From positions 1-17,393 of the forward strand of contig JANPBT010000077.1 of the NCBI GenBank assembly GCA_031430575.1: a stretch of 17,393 nt of DNA. Reading direction: 5' to 3'. The notes below the pieces were generated by a model. That model saw nothing but the letters and a program-made list of their open reading frames with translations, did no database searches and was not told the DNA's origin. The stretch's first letter is position 1, and each line of letters starts with the position of its first letter. Positions 1 through 6,492 of the stretch are shown here, in pieces. The position numbers and the translations under genes were made by a program. Source of the DNA: JANMDS01 sp031430575. GTDB taxonomy: Bacteria; Pseudomonadota; Gammaproteobacteria; Burkholderiales; Casimicrobiaceae.

Positions 1-261
1 GATTTCATTGACCTCGCGCAAATGAGCGACCTCTTTCTCTAGCTCCCCAATACGCTTGTGTTCTGCGCTCACGGGCGCCACGCTCACGCCTTTGCGACGG
101 GCGATCTGAACCCACCTATCCAAGGTTGACACTCCAATTCCGAGCGATTGCGCAATTTCGCGCAATGACCGACCATTACCGCCCAGTTGCACCGCGTCGT
201 GTTTGAACTGCTCTGTGAATCGCTTTGCCGTACTGTTTCTCTTTGTGCGTAAATTTACACA
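1..261 (-). CDS. IS3-family transposase OrfA, N-terminal part (partial)
   Basis: The minus-strand frame reads ...KRNSTAKRFTEQFKHDAVQL, then GRSLREIAQSLGIGVSTL and DRWV, and ends at the window edge in a heptad-like stretch (LEKEVAHLREVNEI). This is the usual order in IS3-type OrfA: a basic N terminus, a helix-turn-helix that binds the element's ends, then a leucine zipper. The protein continues beyond position 1. The frame is open only back to the TGA at 262-264, and I see no ATG, GTG or TTG between that stop and the start of the conserved region. The start is therefore either non-canonical or lost through a small frameshift. Family assignment is confident; whether it is functional is unknown. 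Confidence 0.75.
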
Positions 262-299
262 TCAGAGGTGCTTGCTGTCCATTTTTTTGACTAAGTCCA
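1..299 (-). mobile_element. Partial IS3-family insertion sequence, one end
   Basis: The element runs off the left edge. Its inner end appears to lie at about 299, where the minus strand reads TGGACTTAGTCAAAAAAATGG, beginning with the TG typical of IS3-family tips. An IS3-type orfA frame follows directly. The opposite end and orfB lie outside the window, so neither completeness nor target duplication can be judged. The boundary is inferred from the TG tip and from where the transposase frame begins. It sits about 70 bp past the end of the Y2 gene and so forms the left border of the exported-protein cluster. Confidence 0.55.
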
Positions 300-367
300 C
301 CAATTGCAAAATGATCAATGTATCGGAATCCTTTAGTGGTGATTTTGAAGTTGGTCGATACTTAAAT

Positions 368-1147
368 TTAGTTCCAGTCGCTCGCGATTTTGAGTATTTC
401 TCCTTTGTAATCACACTTTTGAGTGTTCGCGCAATAAATCGTTGCCTGCCGAAAAAAACCGTCAAATGCCCACTTTAGGTAAAACTTCGCGCCAACGGAT
501 TGTTCAAAATAATGGAGCGACGCCGGGCGGCCATTCACTCGAGCGTTGACATGTTCGCGCAGAAATCCGATACCACCTTCCGTCACTTTTAAGTCCATTT
601 CTTGAAGAATCAGGAAATCCTTTCCCTCTTTGGAGCGGAACGCATGAAAGAGCCCCGTTGGTTTTCCGTTTAGTCCTCCACCGTTTGCAAGGTAGCCCTT
701 GTACTCAAAGTGAGTTAACGCGGCCTGCGGGTGCGTAGCAACCCGCCGCATTGACGTCGCTGTCGTAACGTTTCCATCTAACTTTACATATCGAAAAATT
801 GATTCGAGGCGTTTATAGTCCTCGGGAAAGAGCGGTTTATTGTCCAGCCAAACGCCTTCAAGATGAACTGGGTCCTGATTTTTCACCCCAAACCATACTT
901 GTCGCTCTATGCCTTTCCCAAGTTCAAGTAATTCTTTGTTAGTATCTTTGTACCAAGTTAGCTTTACGATATCTGAGTCACGCTCCGTCGCAATCGCCGA
1001 ATCTCGAACAACGTCGAATCGATTTATTTCTGATCGATCCAGCGGTGCGCGTAATTTCGCAGATACAGTGGGTTGAGTTCCCATCGCGCATACATACACA
1101 GAAAAAATCGCGCTAGTCACTAAACTGATTTGTACGCGTTTCACCAT
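368..1147 (-). CDS. Exported protein of unknown function, Y2 (paralogue of Y1)
   Basis: I do not recognise a named family. The 259-residue product has a Sec-type signal peptide (MVKRVQISLVTSAIFSVYVC, with cleavage likely near AMG), so it should act in the periplasm or outside the cell. It is clearly paralogous to Y1 at 1560-2342 along its whole length. Shared blocks include GIERQVWFG, LFP-D--RLES-F, GGGLNGKPTGLFH, FRSK-GKDFLILQ and a C-terminal YCAN--KCDYK with two cysteines. Its ATG lies inside the 3' end of the preceding X2 frame, an overlap of 35 nt, the same arrangement as X1/Y1, which suggests coupled translation. It is the last gene of the minus-strand cluster before the IS element. The function is unknown. 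Confidence 0.8.
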   Translation of the reverse strand: MVKRVQISLVTSAIFSVYVCAMGTQPTVSAKLRAPLDRSEINRFDVVRDSAIATERDSDIVKLTWYKDTNKELLELGKGIERQVWFGVKNQDPVHLEGVWLDNKPLFPEDYKRLESIFRYVKLDGNVTTATSMRRVATHPQAALTHFEYKGYLANGGGLNGKPTGLFHAFRSKEGKDFLILQEMDLKVTEGGIGFLREHVNARVNGRPASLHYFEQSVGAKFYLKWAFDGFFRQATIYCANTQKCDYKGEILKIASDWN

Positions 1148-1454
1148 AAACCCCCCAGTTTGCTAAGTTGCAGTTATTTTCGACCCTCGTAAAACCTAGA
1201 TCGAATGGTGGCGTGCCGAGTGGTTGTTCAGGATCTACATATTTATGCTCCCCCCTTACCCGCATTCCCACGCCCACGGCATCAAGGTTTGACGTCGGAT
1301 TAATTGGGCATAGCAGCGATGCTGACGGCGCAAGGCATTGAATGGATCGCGCCGGGCCTCCAAGAGTTACGATTTTAAAGTGAGCATTCGCTGCTCTCGT
1401 GAACTGTTTTGAAAGTGTGCCATTGCCTTCAACGCTCGCAAAGTCTGCAGCCAT
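1113..1454 (-). pseudogene. X2: C-terminal remnant or short paralogue of X1
   Basis: A 113-residue frame with no signal peptide. From LGGPARSIQCLAPSASLLCP onwards it is nearly identical to the C-terminal part of X1 (2308-3185). It then diverges in DNA while keeping protein similarity (DLGFTRVEN-CNL-NWG-YGETRTNQFSD). The ~190-residue N-terminal region of X1, including the export signal, is missing. The frame upstream of the ATG is closed by a TAA near 1488. I read this as the truncated first gene of a duplicated X-Y module. A short cytoplasmic protein that is really expressed cannot be excluded. Its 3' end overlaps the Y2 start. Confidence 0.6.
1240..1365. repeat. 126-bp direct repeat, copy A (inside X2)
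   Basis: This tract matches 2435-2560 with only about four differences in 126 bp by eye. The flanking parts of the X and Y genes have diverged much further, which points to recent gene conversion or recombination between the two modules. Confidence 0.85.
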
Positions 1455-1559
1455 CGCTAGCGCATTGCTTTCGTAGGTTTATTCTCACCGAATATTGACT
1501 AAAAGGTTTAGAATTTAATTTATAGGAAATGTTTCTGCGAACGTGGTTTGCGAGTGCGC

Positions 1560-2342
1560 TTAGTCCCAATCGTTTGCGATTTTTAGCAAAATAGCCTTGT
1601 AGTCGCACTTAGCAGCATTGGCGCAATAAAGTTCTGCTCGCCTATAAAACCCATCGTAAGTCCAGTCTAAATCGAATAGTGCACCGGTGGACTGTTCTAT
1701 GTAAAAGAGCACTGCAGGTCGATTCCTTACACGTGCGTTGATGAGCTCTCTGGTCATCGTCCGTCCACCTTCGGTTACTTTAAGGTCAAGATCTTGCAAG
1801 ATCAAAAAATCTTTTCCGATTTTTGATCTAAATGTGTGAAATAACCCAGTAGGTTTGCCGTTGAGTCCGCCACCGCTAGCGATATAGCCTTTGTAGTCGA
1901 AATGGACTAGTGCGGCGCGCGGGTATTCTGCAGTCCGTCTCATAGATGTTGCCGAAGAAACATTCGAATCAATCTTTGAATACTTGAACATCGATTCGAG
2001 CCGTAGAAAATCCTGTGGGAAAAGGCTTTTGTTATTCAGCCAGATACCTACGAGATGATCGGGATCCCGACCTTTTTTACCGAACCAAACTTGACGTTCA
2101 ATCCCCTTACCGATTCCAAGATACTCTTTATCTATGTCCTTTATCCATACGAGCTTTGACTCTTCTGTGCTTTTTTCGTCGGCAATCGTGGGATCTCTGA
2201 CAGTGCTGAAATTGTTGATTTCAGCGCGATCGCTCGGTGGCCGTAGCTTTAATGAATGTTGCATAGGGGAACCACCCATCGACAGCGAACTGGTGGAGTA
2301 GAGCATGCTAATCACTAAACTGATTAGTGCGTGTTTCGCCAT
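1560..2342 (-). CDS. Exported protein of unknown function, Y1 (paralogue of Y2)
   Basis: A 260-residue product with a Sec-type signal peptide (MAKHALISLVISMLYSTSS, then LSMGG). It has the same domain-free-looking layout as Y2. The shared segments are LRPPSDRAEIN, GKGIERQVWFGKKGRDPDHL, LFPQDFLRLESMFKYSK, TSMRR, GGGLNGKPTGLFH, GKDFLILQDLDLKVTEGG and YCANAAKCDYK. I do not recognise the family. The conserved central block and paired C-terminal cysteines suggest one folded, disulfide-containing exported domain. The start ATG overlaps the last 35 nt of X1 in another frame, so translation of the two is probably coupled. About 105 bp of featureless, AT-richer spacer separates its stop from the X2 frame. 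Confidence 0.8.
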   Translation of the reverse strand: MAKHALISLVISMLYSTSSLSMGGSPMQHSLKLRPPSDRAEINNFSTVRDPTIADEKSTEESKLVWIKDIDKEYLGIGKGIERQVWFGKKGRDPDHLVGIWLNNKSLFPQDFLRLESMFKYSKIDSNVSSATSMRRTAEYPRAALVHFDYKGYIASGGGLNGKPTGLFHTFRSKIGKDFLILQDLDLKVTEGGRTMTRELINARVRNRPAVLFYIEQSTGALFDLDWTYDGFYRRAELYCANAAKCDYKAILLKIANDWD

Positions 2343-3185
2343 AGAACCCCCAATTATTTAAGTTGCAATCATTCTCGACTCGTGTAAATCCTAAATCTAC
2401 CGGGAGCTCAAATTCAGGGCGGTTGGGGTCTTTATATTTATGCTCCCCCCTTACCCGCATTCCCACGCCCACGGCATCAAGGTTTGACGTTGGATTAATT
2501 GGGCATAGCAGCGATGCTGACGGCGCAAGACATTGAATGGATCGCGCAGGGTCTCCAAGATATAGATGAAAAACGACGGCCAATTGCCGGTGCCTGCACG
2601 GGCGCGGAATAGAATGGAGCGCAAGTAATCCGCAGTTATGCTGGCGGGCTCAGTGCGGGTAGTGTCAAAAATCTCGGACTGCGATGGGTTGGACATCCAC
2701 TCTGAACTGAACCTTCCTTTGACGCCCCATTTCCCGCGTGCGTTCTTAACAAAGACTTTCGCAGCTGCCCAGACCCAAAAGCGAGTCTTTCCGCTCGGGC
2801 CATCCAAAGGTGCGTAGTAAGTTGTAAATGCTTCTCCAGCCCAATATAGATCGGTAATTTTTGTATAACCAATCTGGTTGTATGGATATGGCGGACCGTA
2901 AAACCAATTACTTGATGTATTCGGAAAATCGAGACCTTCAAGCGCCCGTCCGTCTGGTAGTGACCCACGATATACAGGGATGCTAATTGCGGCGGGATAG
3001 GCAACTGCGCTAGCTCCTTTTTCACGAGCGGGGTTCTTCATCCAAAAGAAATTTGGAATTTGTGAATACTGGCAAGCGCGCGCGACCACTTGCGGGGCGA
3101 AGTCTGGGCTTTCTTGCGCGTTGAGATTGGCGGTAAATAGCAGCGCAACCGTGATCGTAAAAATTTGGAAAGATTGGTTTCGCAT
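2308..3185 (-). pseudogene. X1: exported protein of unknown function, frameshifted
   Basis: The frame starts at ATG 3185, one nucleotide after the stop of the 799-residue gene (TGAcATG). It begins with a good signal peptide (MRNQSFQIFTITVALLFTAN, cleavage after LNA). It stays open through PYPYNQIGYTKITDLYWAGE and ITADYLRSILF, then stops at 2451. The conserved X C-terminus (GDPARSIQCLAPS to TRTNQFSD, ending at 2308) lies in a different frame. Adding one T to the run of five at 2569-2573 (A's on the plus strand) would join the two into ...WPSFFHLYLGDPARSIQ. The second frame is the ancestral one, because X2 keeps its protein sequence in places where the DNA has diverged. Without the correction the product is about 244 residues with an unrelated tail. 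The cause could be a true mutation, a sequencing error or, less likely, programmed slippage. Confidence 0.65.
2435..2560. repeat. 126-bp direct repeat, copy B (inside X1)
   Basis: Partner of 1240-1365, about 97 per cent identical by eye. It encodes the ARSIQCLAPSASLLCPINP to RVRGEHKY segment of X1 in its ancestral frame. It starts just downstream, in the coding sense, of the suspected frameshift. Confidence 0.85.
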
Positions 3186-3186
3186 G

Positions 3187-5586
3187 TCAATTCCCAAAGT
3201 CGGAAGGATCGTCTGAGCCGCGTAAAGTCGGCACGGCAGGCGGTGGTGTTGTTGGTCGAGCTTGATTGATCGTTAGCACCGAAATCTTAGCTTTTGTGGC
3301 GGTTAGAACTACGTTTTCCGACGAATCGACCAGCTCATATTTCAGTTGGTATTCCCCCGCCGTAAGCGGCGCGGTCGTGGGTAACACGATCTCTTTAATC
3401 GCTCCGACGGCGATGCCGGTCGAGATCGTTGCGCTCGCTGCTCGCCAGCCTCGAGCGTACGATTCAGCGGCTAGGCGTAGCGTAAGTGGTGAAGCCGCAG
3501 TTGCGATGACCGTATTTTTGGTGTTTAGGATTCGAATGATCGGGTTTTGAGCGCGACCCGCGCGCAAAACGCTTTTAAGCAATATCGGATTATCAAGCGG
3601 CGCGATCGTACCAGCAAAAATTCTAACGTTATCGATATTCACTTCCCACGGCGAGGGCGCGGCAGTAGTCGATGAATTTCCGGCTTCAAACTTTAGATCG
3701 AGCGTTTGGTTGCTAAGTGGCGAATTAAAAGTGACGCTTTTTTCTACAAAATTTGGCGTGAGACCAACTGGAGCTCGCGAGCCGATCCAATCATTTGTGG
3801 CGGATAATTTTGCTGTTCCGCTCGCGCGAACTCTGTAGGCAAGAGTGTAGGTGCCAGAATCTTTTAAGCAGACCGTTTGCGTTGCTGATCCACCGAGATT
3901 ATTTGAGCCTAGCGTCAGATATTGTGCGCCGGTGGGGTCTAGCAATGGGTTACTTCCGTAACCAGAATTGCGAACACCTACGGTGGCGAACGGCTCGCCG
4001 CTGTATTTCCAACCCGTTCCTATTGAGGCCGTGGAAAGCGCTCCAACCGCGAGCACTGGAAACTCAAAACTGCCGTTTTGCACCTGACCGTCGCACACGG
4101 TCGTCGAGTACGGAACTTGCTCCAACGAAAGGGCGTCGATAAAAACGGTACTGTAGTTTGCGTCATCTCGCATCGCTAACGCGAATGTCTTTGATCCAGC
4201 TGTTGCATAAAAGGGTAACTCGTAGTCGCTAAAAACCGTTGCGCCAACGTTCGCAAACGCACTACTCTCAACACCGTTAACGCGAACGTGAATCAGGCCG
4301 CTTGGCGTCAACGCTTCTCGTACAGCCTTAAATTTGACCCTGTATTGCCCTGTCTCCGGGATGCAAATTGTTTGCTGAAGTTGGCCGCCCCGTTTGAGGT
4401 AGCCCGTCTTTGTGCCCTCGGGCGCGTTAGGCACGGTAAAACCGCTTCCGTTTGCTTGGATGCCTGCGGCACCTGCCGCAGGCCCTGCCGCGACCCATGG
4501 GTACTGGCTAACGCCTTCAAACCCTGCGTTTGCGATTTCGAGCGGTGATGCGGTGCAGGCAGCCGGCGCGTCCGCTGGTGCGATGGAAACTTGATCTACG
4601 AAGCTTGTGAAATCGCCGGATGTAATCGTTGCGTCGAGCTTCAGCTCATGCGCGCCAGTCGCGGAGATAGTAAACGGGATTTCATAAGCGTCAAATGCGT
4701 TTGAAACCGGAGCGACTGTTCCGATTACTCTTATTCCATCTACTGAAAGCTGCAATGGTTGGAGTTGACCCTGCCGACGCGCCGTTTTGAATCGGAGTTT
4801 GTATTCGCCAGCTTCTGCAAAGCATACGTTTTGCAAAATGTAGCCCGATGTGCCAATAAACGATGTTTTCGTTCCATCGGGTGCTGCGGGCGCGCTCCAA
4901 ATGCTGCCGTTTGCTTGGACGCCGGAATTGACGCCAAATTGCCATGCACCGCTGGTGGGCGCGTAGCTGTAGGTGGTAGTCGCGTACGATTCAAATGAGC
5001 CGTCAGCAATCGCGGTAAAAACGCAAGATGAAGGCGCGACGGCGTAATCGTAAATTATGGGGCTGTTGTAGCGCGGTCCGATTGGAAAATAGGGCTCTCC
5101 GTTTTGCAGGCGTTGAACATGCAGCAAGCGCGAATCTATCGCTGAGCCAGTGGCTGCTCCGTCTTCAAGTGCTTCGATCGAAATATTTCGATAGCCATAA
5201 GGCAGCCCGGTAAGGGCGCGGTTGTATTCGTAGGCAGTTGCCCCGGCCATTCGCGCTCCACCCGCTGGGACGTTGGCACAATTTGCGCCCGCGTCGAGCG
5301 TTTGGACTGGATTAACAGGGTCGTCAACATAAATATTGATTTTGCAAACAATGGCATTTGCGCTGCGGACTCGAAAACGAACGTTTGTCGTTTGATCGTC
5401 AGTAGCGCTTTGTTGCAGCGAGAGTATTTCGACCTCAGGTGGGGCGGCGAGTCGGTCAGGGAAGGGCGTCGATCGAGTTTGAGCAGCAGCGGGCACGCAA
5501 ATAAACAGCAGAGATCCTAGGATGCCGAAAGCAACTTCATTAAGGAGGGTGGGGGGGGGGGGGCTGGAAACTAAAACTTTTTTCAT
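3187..5586 (-). CDS. Large exported three-lobed beta-rich protein, probably phase-variable
   Basis: A 799-residue protein with an N-terminal signal (MKKVLVSS, four prolines, then a hydrophobic stretch ending VPAAA-Q near residue 35). After an Ig-like segment (about 47-155) come three related lobes at about 188-336, 344-489 and 498-658. Each opens with a cysteine and an N-G/A-x-F-E motif, has a second cysteine (255, 408, 573) in a V/I-C-F/I/L strand followed by AGEYKLRF, TGQYRVKF or SGTYTLAY, and ends in a D-x-(V/L)-x-(I/L) strand. This pattern is typical of galactose-binding-like (DUF642/CBM-like) jelly-roll domains, so carbohydrate or cell-wall binding is a reasonable inference, though no enzyme motif is visible. 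The C-terminus is proline-rich with an acidic tail. The signal peptide is encoded across 13 consecutive C's, and a one-base change either way stops translation within about ten codons. It is the first gene of the minus-strand operon, one base ahead of X1. Confidence 0.8.
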   Translation of the reverse strand: MKKVLVSSPPPPTLLNEVAFGILGSLLFICVPAAAQTRSTPFPDRLAAPPEVEILSLQQSATDDQTTNVRFRVRSANAIVCKINIYVDDPVNPVQTLDAGANCANVPAGGARMAGATAYEYNRALTGLPYGYRNISIEALEDGAATGSAIDSRLLHVQRLQNGEPYFPIGPRYNSPIIYDYAVAPSSCVFTAIADGSFESYATTTYSYAPTSGAWQFGVNSGVQANGSIWSAPAAPDGTKTSFIGTSGYILQNVCFAEAGEYKLRFKTARRQGQLQPLQLSVDGIRVIGTVAPVSNAFDAYEIPFTISATGAHELKLDATITSGDFTSFVDQVSIAPADAPAACTASPLEIANAGFEGVSQYPWVAAGPAAGAAGIQANGSGFTVPNAPEGTKTGYLKRGGQLQQTICIPETGQYRVKFKAVREALTPSGLIHVRVNGVESSAFANVGATVFSDYELPFYATAGSKTFALAMRDDANYSTVFIDALSLEQVPYSTTVCDGQVQNGSFEFPVLAVGALSTASIGTGWKYSGEPFATVGVRNSGYGSNPLLDPTGAQYLTLGSNNLGGSATQTVCLKDSGTYTLAYRVRASGTAKLSATNDWIGSRAPVGLTPNFVEKSVTFNSPLSNQTLDLKFEAGNSSTTAAPSPWEVNIDNVRIFAGTIAPLDNPILLKSVLRAGRAQNPIIRILNTKNTVIATAASPLTLRLAAESYARGWRAASATISTGIAVGAIKEIVLPTTAPLTAGEYQLKYELVDSSENVVLTATKAKISVLTINQARPTTPPPAVPTLRGSDDPSDFGN
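5551..5563. repeat. Homopolymer tract (13 G on plus strand, 13 C in coding sense)
   Basis: The run lies at codons 8-12 of the 799-residue gene. With 13 C's the frame is open. With 14 it reaches TAA almost at once, and with 12 it reaches TAG about eleven codons after the tract. Runs this long are classic slipped-strand phase-variation sites, but their length is also prone to sequencing error. Confidence 0.8.
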
Positions 5587-5622
5587 TGATGATTTAAATG
5601 CGGGAACGGAATGACAAATGAA

Positions 5623-5628
5623 TTTATA
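5623..5628 (-). promoter_or_regulatory. Candidate -10 box for the exported-protein operon
   Basis: The minus strand reads TATAAA about 40 bp ahead of the ATG at 5586, with no convincing -35 at the right distance. The 300-bp gap 5587-5886 otherwise holds one dispersed repeat arm and the divergent petABC promoter region. Confidence 0.3.
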
Positions 5629-5727
5629 GCAGTCAAATCATCAAACTTTGGTTTGAGTTCAGAAATATTTTTGCGGGGCATGGTAATAACCTGACAAGCA
5701 ATTTGCGCGAGATCAGATTATTGGCTA

Positions 5728-5745
5728 ATACCTGCGGCGCAGATT
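5728..5745. repeat. Dispersed repeat arm (core CCTGCGGCGCAGATT)
   Basis: ATACCTGCGGCGCAGATT is one of five intergenic occurrences in the window. The others are at 9343, 9984, 13601 and 17209. Here it is a single arm without a matching inverted partner, although a CCTATACCGAAAA sequence about 20 bp later recalls the GGTATACCGAAAA that follows the 9343 copy. Confidence 0.7.
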
Positions 5746-5784
5746 GAGTCCAAAATCGCCCACCTATACCGAAAACGCATAGCA

Positions 5785-5814
5785 TTGCTATTTGGTGTGG
5801 TATTTCGCTAAACT
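5785..5814 (+). promoter_or_regulatory. Candidate promoter for petABC
   Basis: TTGCTA at 5785-5790 and TAAACT at 5809-5814 are 18 bp apart and each match four of six sigma-70 positions. This lies about 70 bp ahead of petA. The match is weak and rests on position as much as sequence. Confidence 0.3.
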
Positions 5815-5886
5815 CATTAAAGTTAACCAAGCCGCACCGCGCTTTGGAAACGTCCAGAGCGCAACTTACTAAAGTCTCATCGAATT

Positions 5887-6480
5887 ATGAGTGCACCCAA
5901 ATTAAGCAAGACCCGTCGCAATTTGATTGCGACGACCGCCGTTATTGGCGGTGCAGGTGCAGCAGCCGCTGCGCTTCCATTTGTTTTTAGTTTATTTCCA
6001 AGCGAGCGGGCAAAAGCCGCTGGCGCGCCAGTGGAAGTTGATATTTCCAAGCTTGAGCCTGGGCAAAAGCTCGATGTTGAGTGGCGCGGCAAAGTGGTCT
6101 GGATCATGAATCGCACGCCTGAAATGCTGCAAAACTTGGAAAAAGCAAAGGTGTATGCCGCTGACCCGGGCTCGGCCAATAAATCGCAGCAACCGGAATA
6201 TGCGGCCAACGCGACGCGCTCGATTAAGCCTGAAATCTTGGTGGTCGAAGGCTTATGCACCCACTTAGGCTGCTCGCCGACGGTGCGCAAAGAAGTCGCG
6301 CCAGCTGATCTTGGCAATGATTGGGTGGGAGGGTTTTACTGCCCATGCCATGGCTCAAAGTTTGACCTCGCGGGGCGTGTCTATAAAGGCTCGCCTGCTC
6401 CGACCAATTTGGTTGTGCCACCGCACAAATACGTCGCCGGGAATTCCAAAATTCTCATTGGCGACGATTCCAAAGCGTAA
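5887..6480 (+). CDS. petA: Ubiquinol-cytochrome c reductase iron-sulfur (Rieske) subunit
   Basis: This is the Rieske subunit of the cytochrome bc1 complex. It takes an electron from ubiquinol at the Qo site of cytochrome b and passes it to cytochrome c1 at the periplasmic face. The two cluster-binding loops are intact: CTHLGC at residues 124-129 and CPCHGS at 152-157. They give Fe ligands Cys124, His126, Cys152 and His155 and the Cys129-Cys154 disulfide. The N terminus (KTRRNLIATTAVIGGAGAAA) has the paired arginines and hydrophobic span of an uncleaved Tat-type membrane anchor. At 197 residues it is normal length. It is the first gene of petABC, 12 bp before petB. No strong Shine-Dalgarno precedes this ATG. 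Confidence 0.97.
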   Translation: MSAPKLSKTRRNLIATTAVIGGAGAAAAALPFVFSLFPSERAKAAGAPVEVDISKLEPGQKLDVEWRGKVVWIMNRTPEMLQNLEKAKVYAADPGSANKSQQPEYAANATRSIKPEILVVEGLCTHLGCSPTVRKEVAPADLGNDWVGGFYCPCHGSKFDLAGRVYKGSPAPTNLVVPPHKYVAGNSKILIGDDSKA

Positions 6481-6492
6481 AGGATAAACACG

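Noticed and set aside
3186..3197. TTG start for X1 overlapping the preceding gene
   Set aside because: ATG 3185 directly follows the stop of the upstream gene and begins an ideal signal peptide, so it is the better start.
4441..4490. Another CCTGCGG/CCGCAGG pair inside the 799-residue gene
   Set aside because: It lies in coding DNA for an alanine/glycine-rich stretch and lacks the GCGCAGATT part of the dispersed repeat.
4288..5520. Several 60-115 codon open frames on both strands across the 799-residue gene
   Set aside because: They are overlapping antisense or out-of-frame stretches without ribosome sites or recognisable domains, produced by the codon composition of the real gene.
5541..5550. 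AAGGAGG-like ribosome site on the plus strand beside the G run
   Set aside because: No plus-strand gene follows it; it is the complement of codons in the minus-strand gene.
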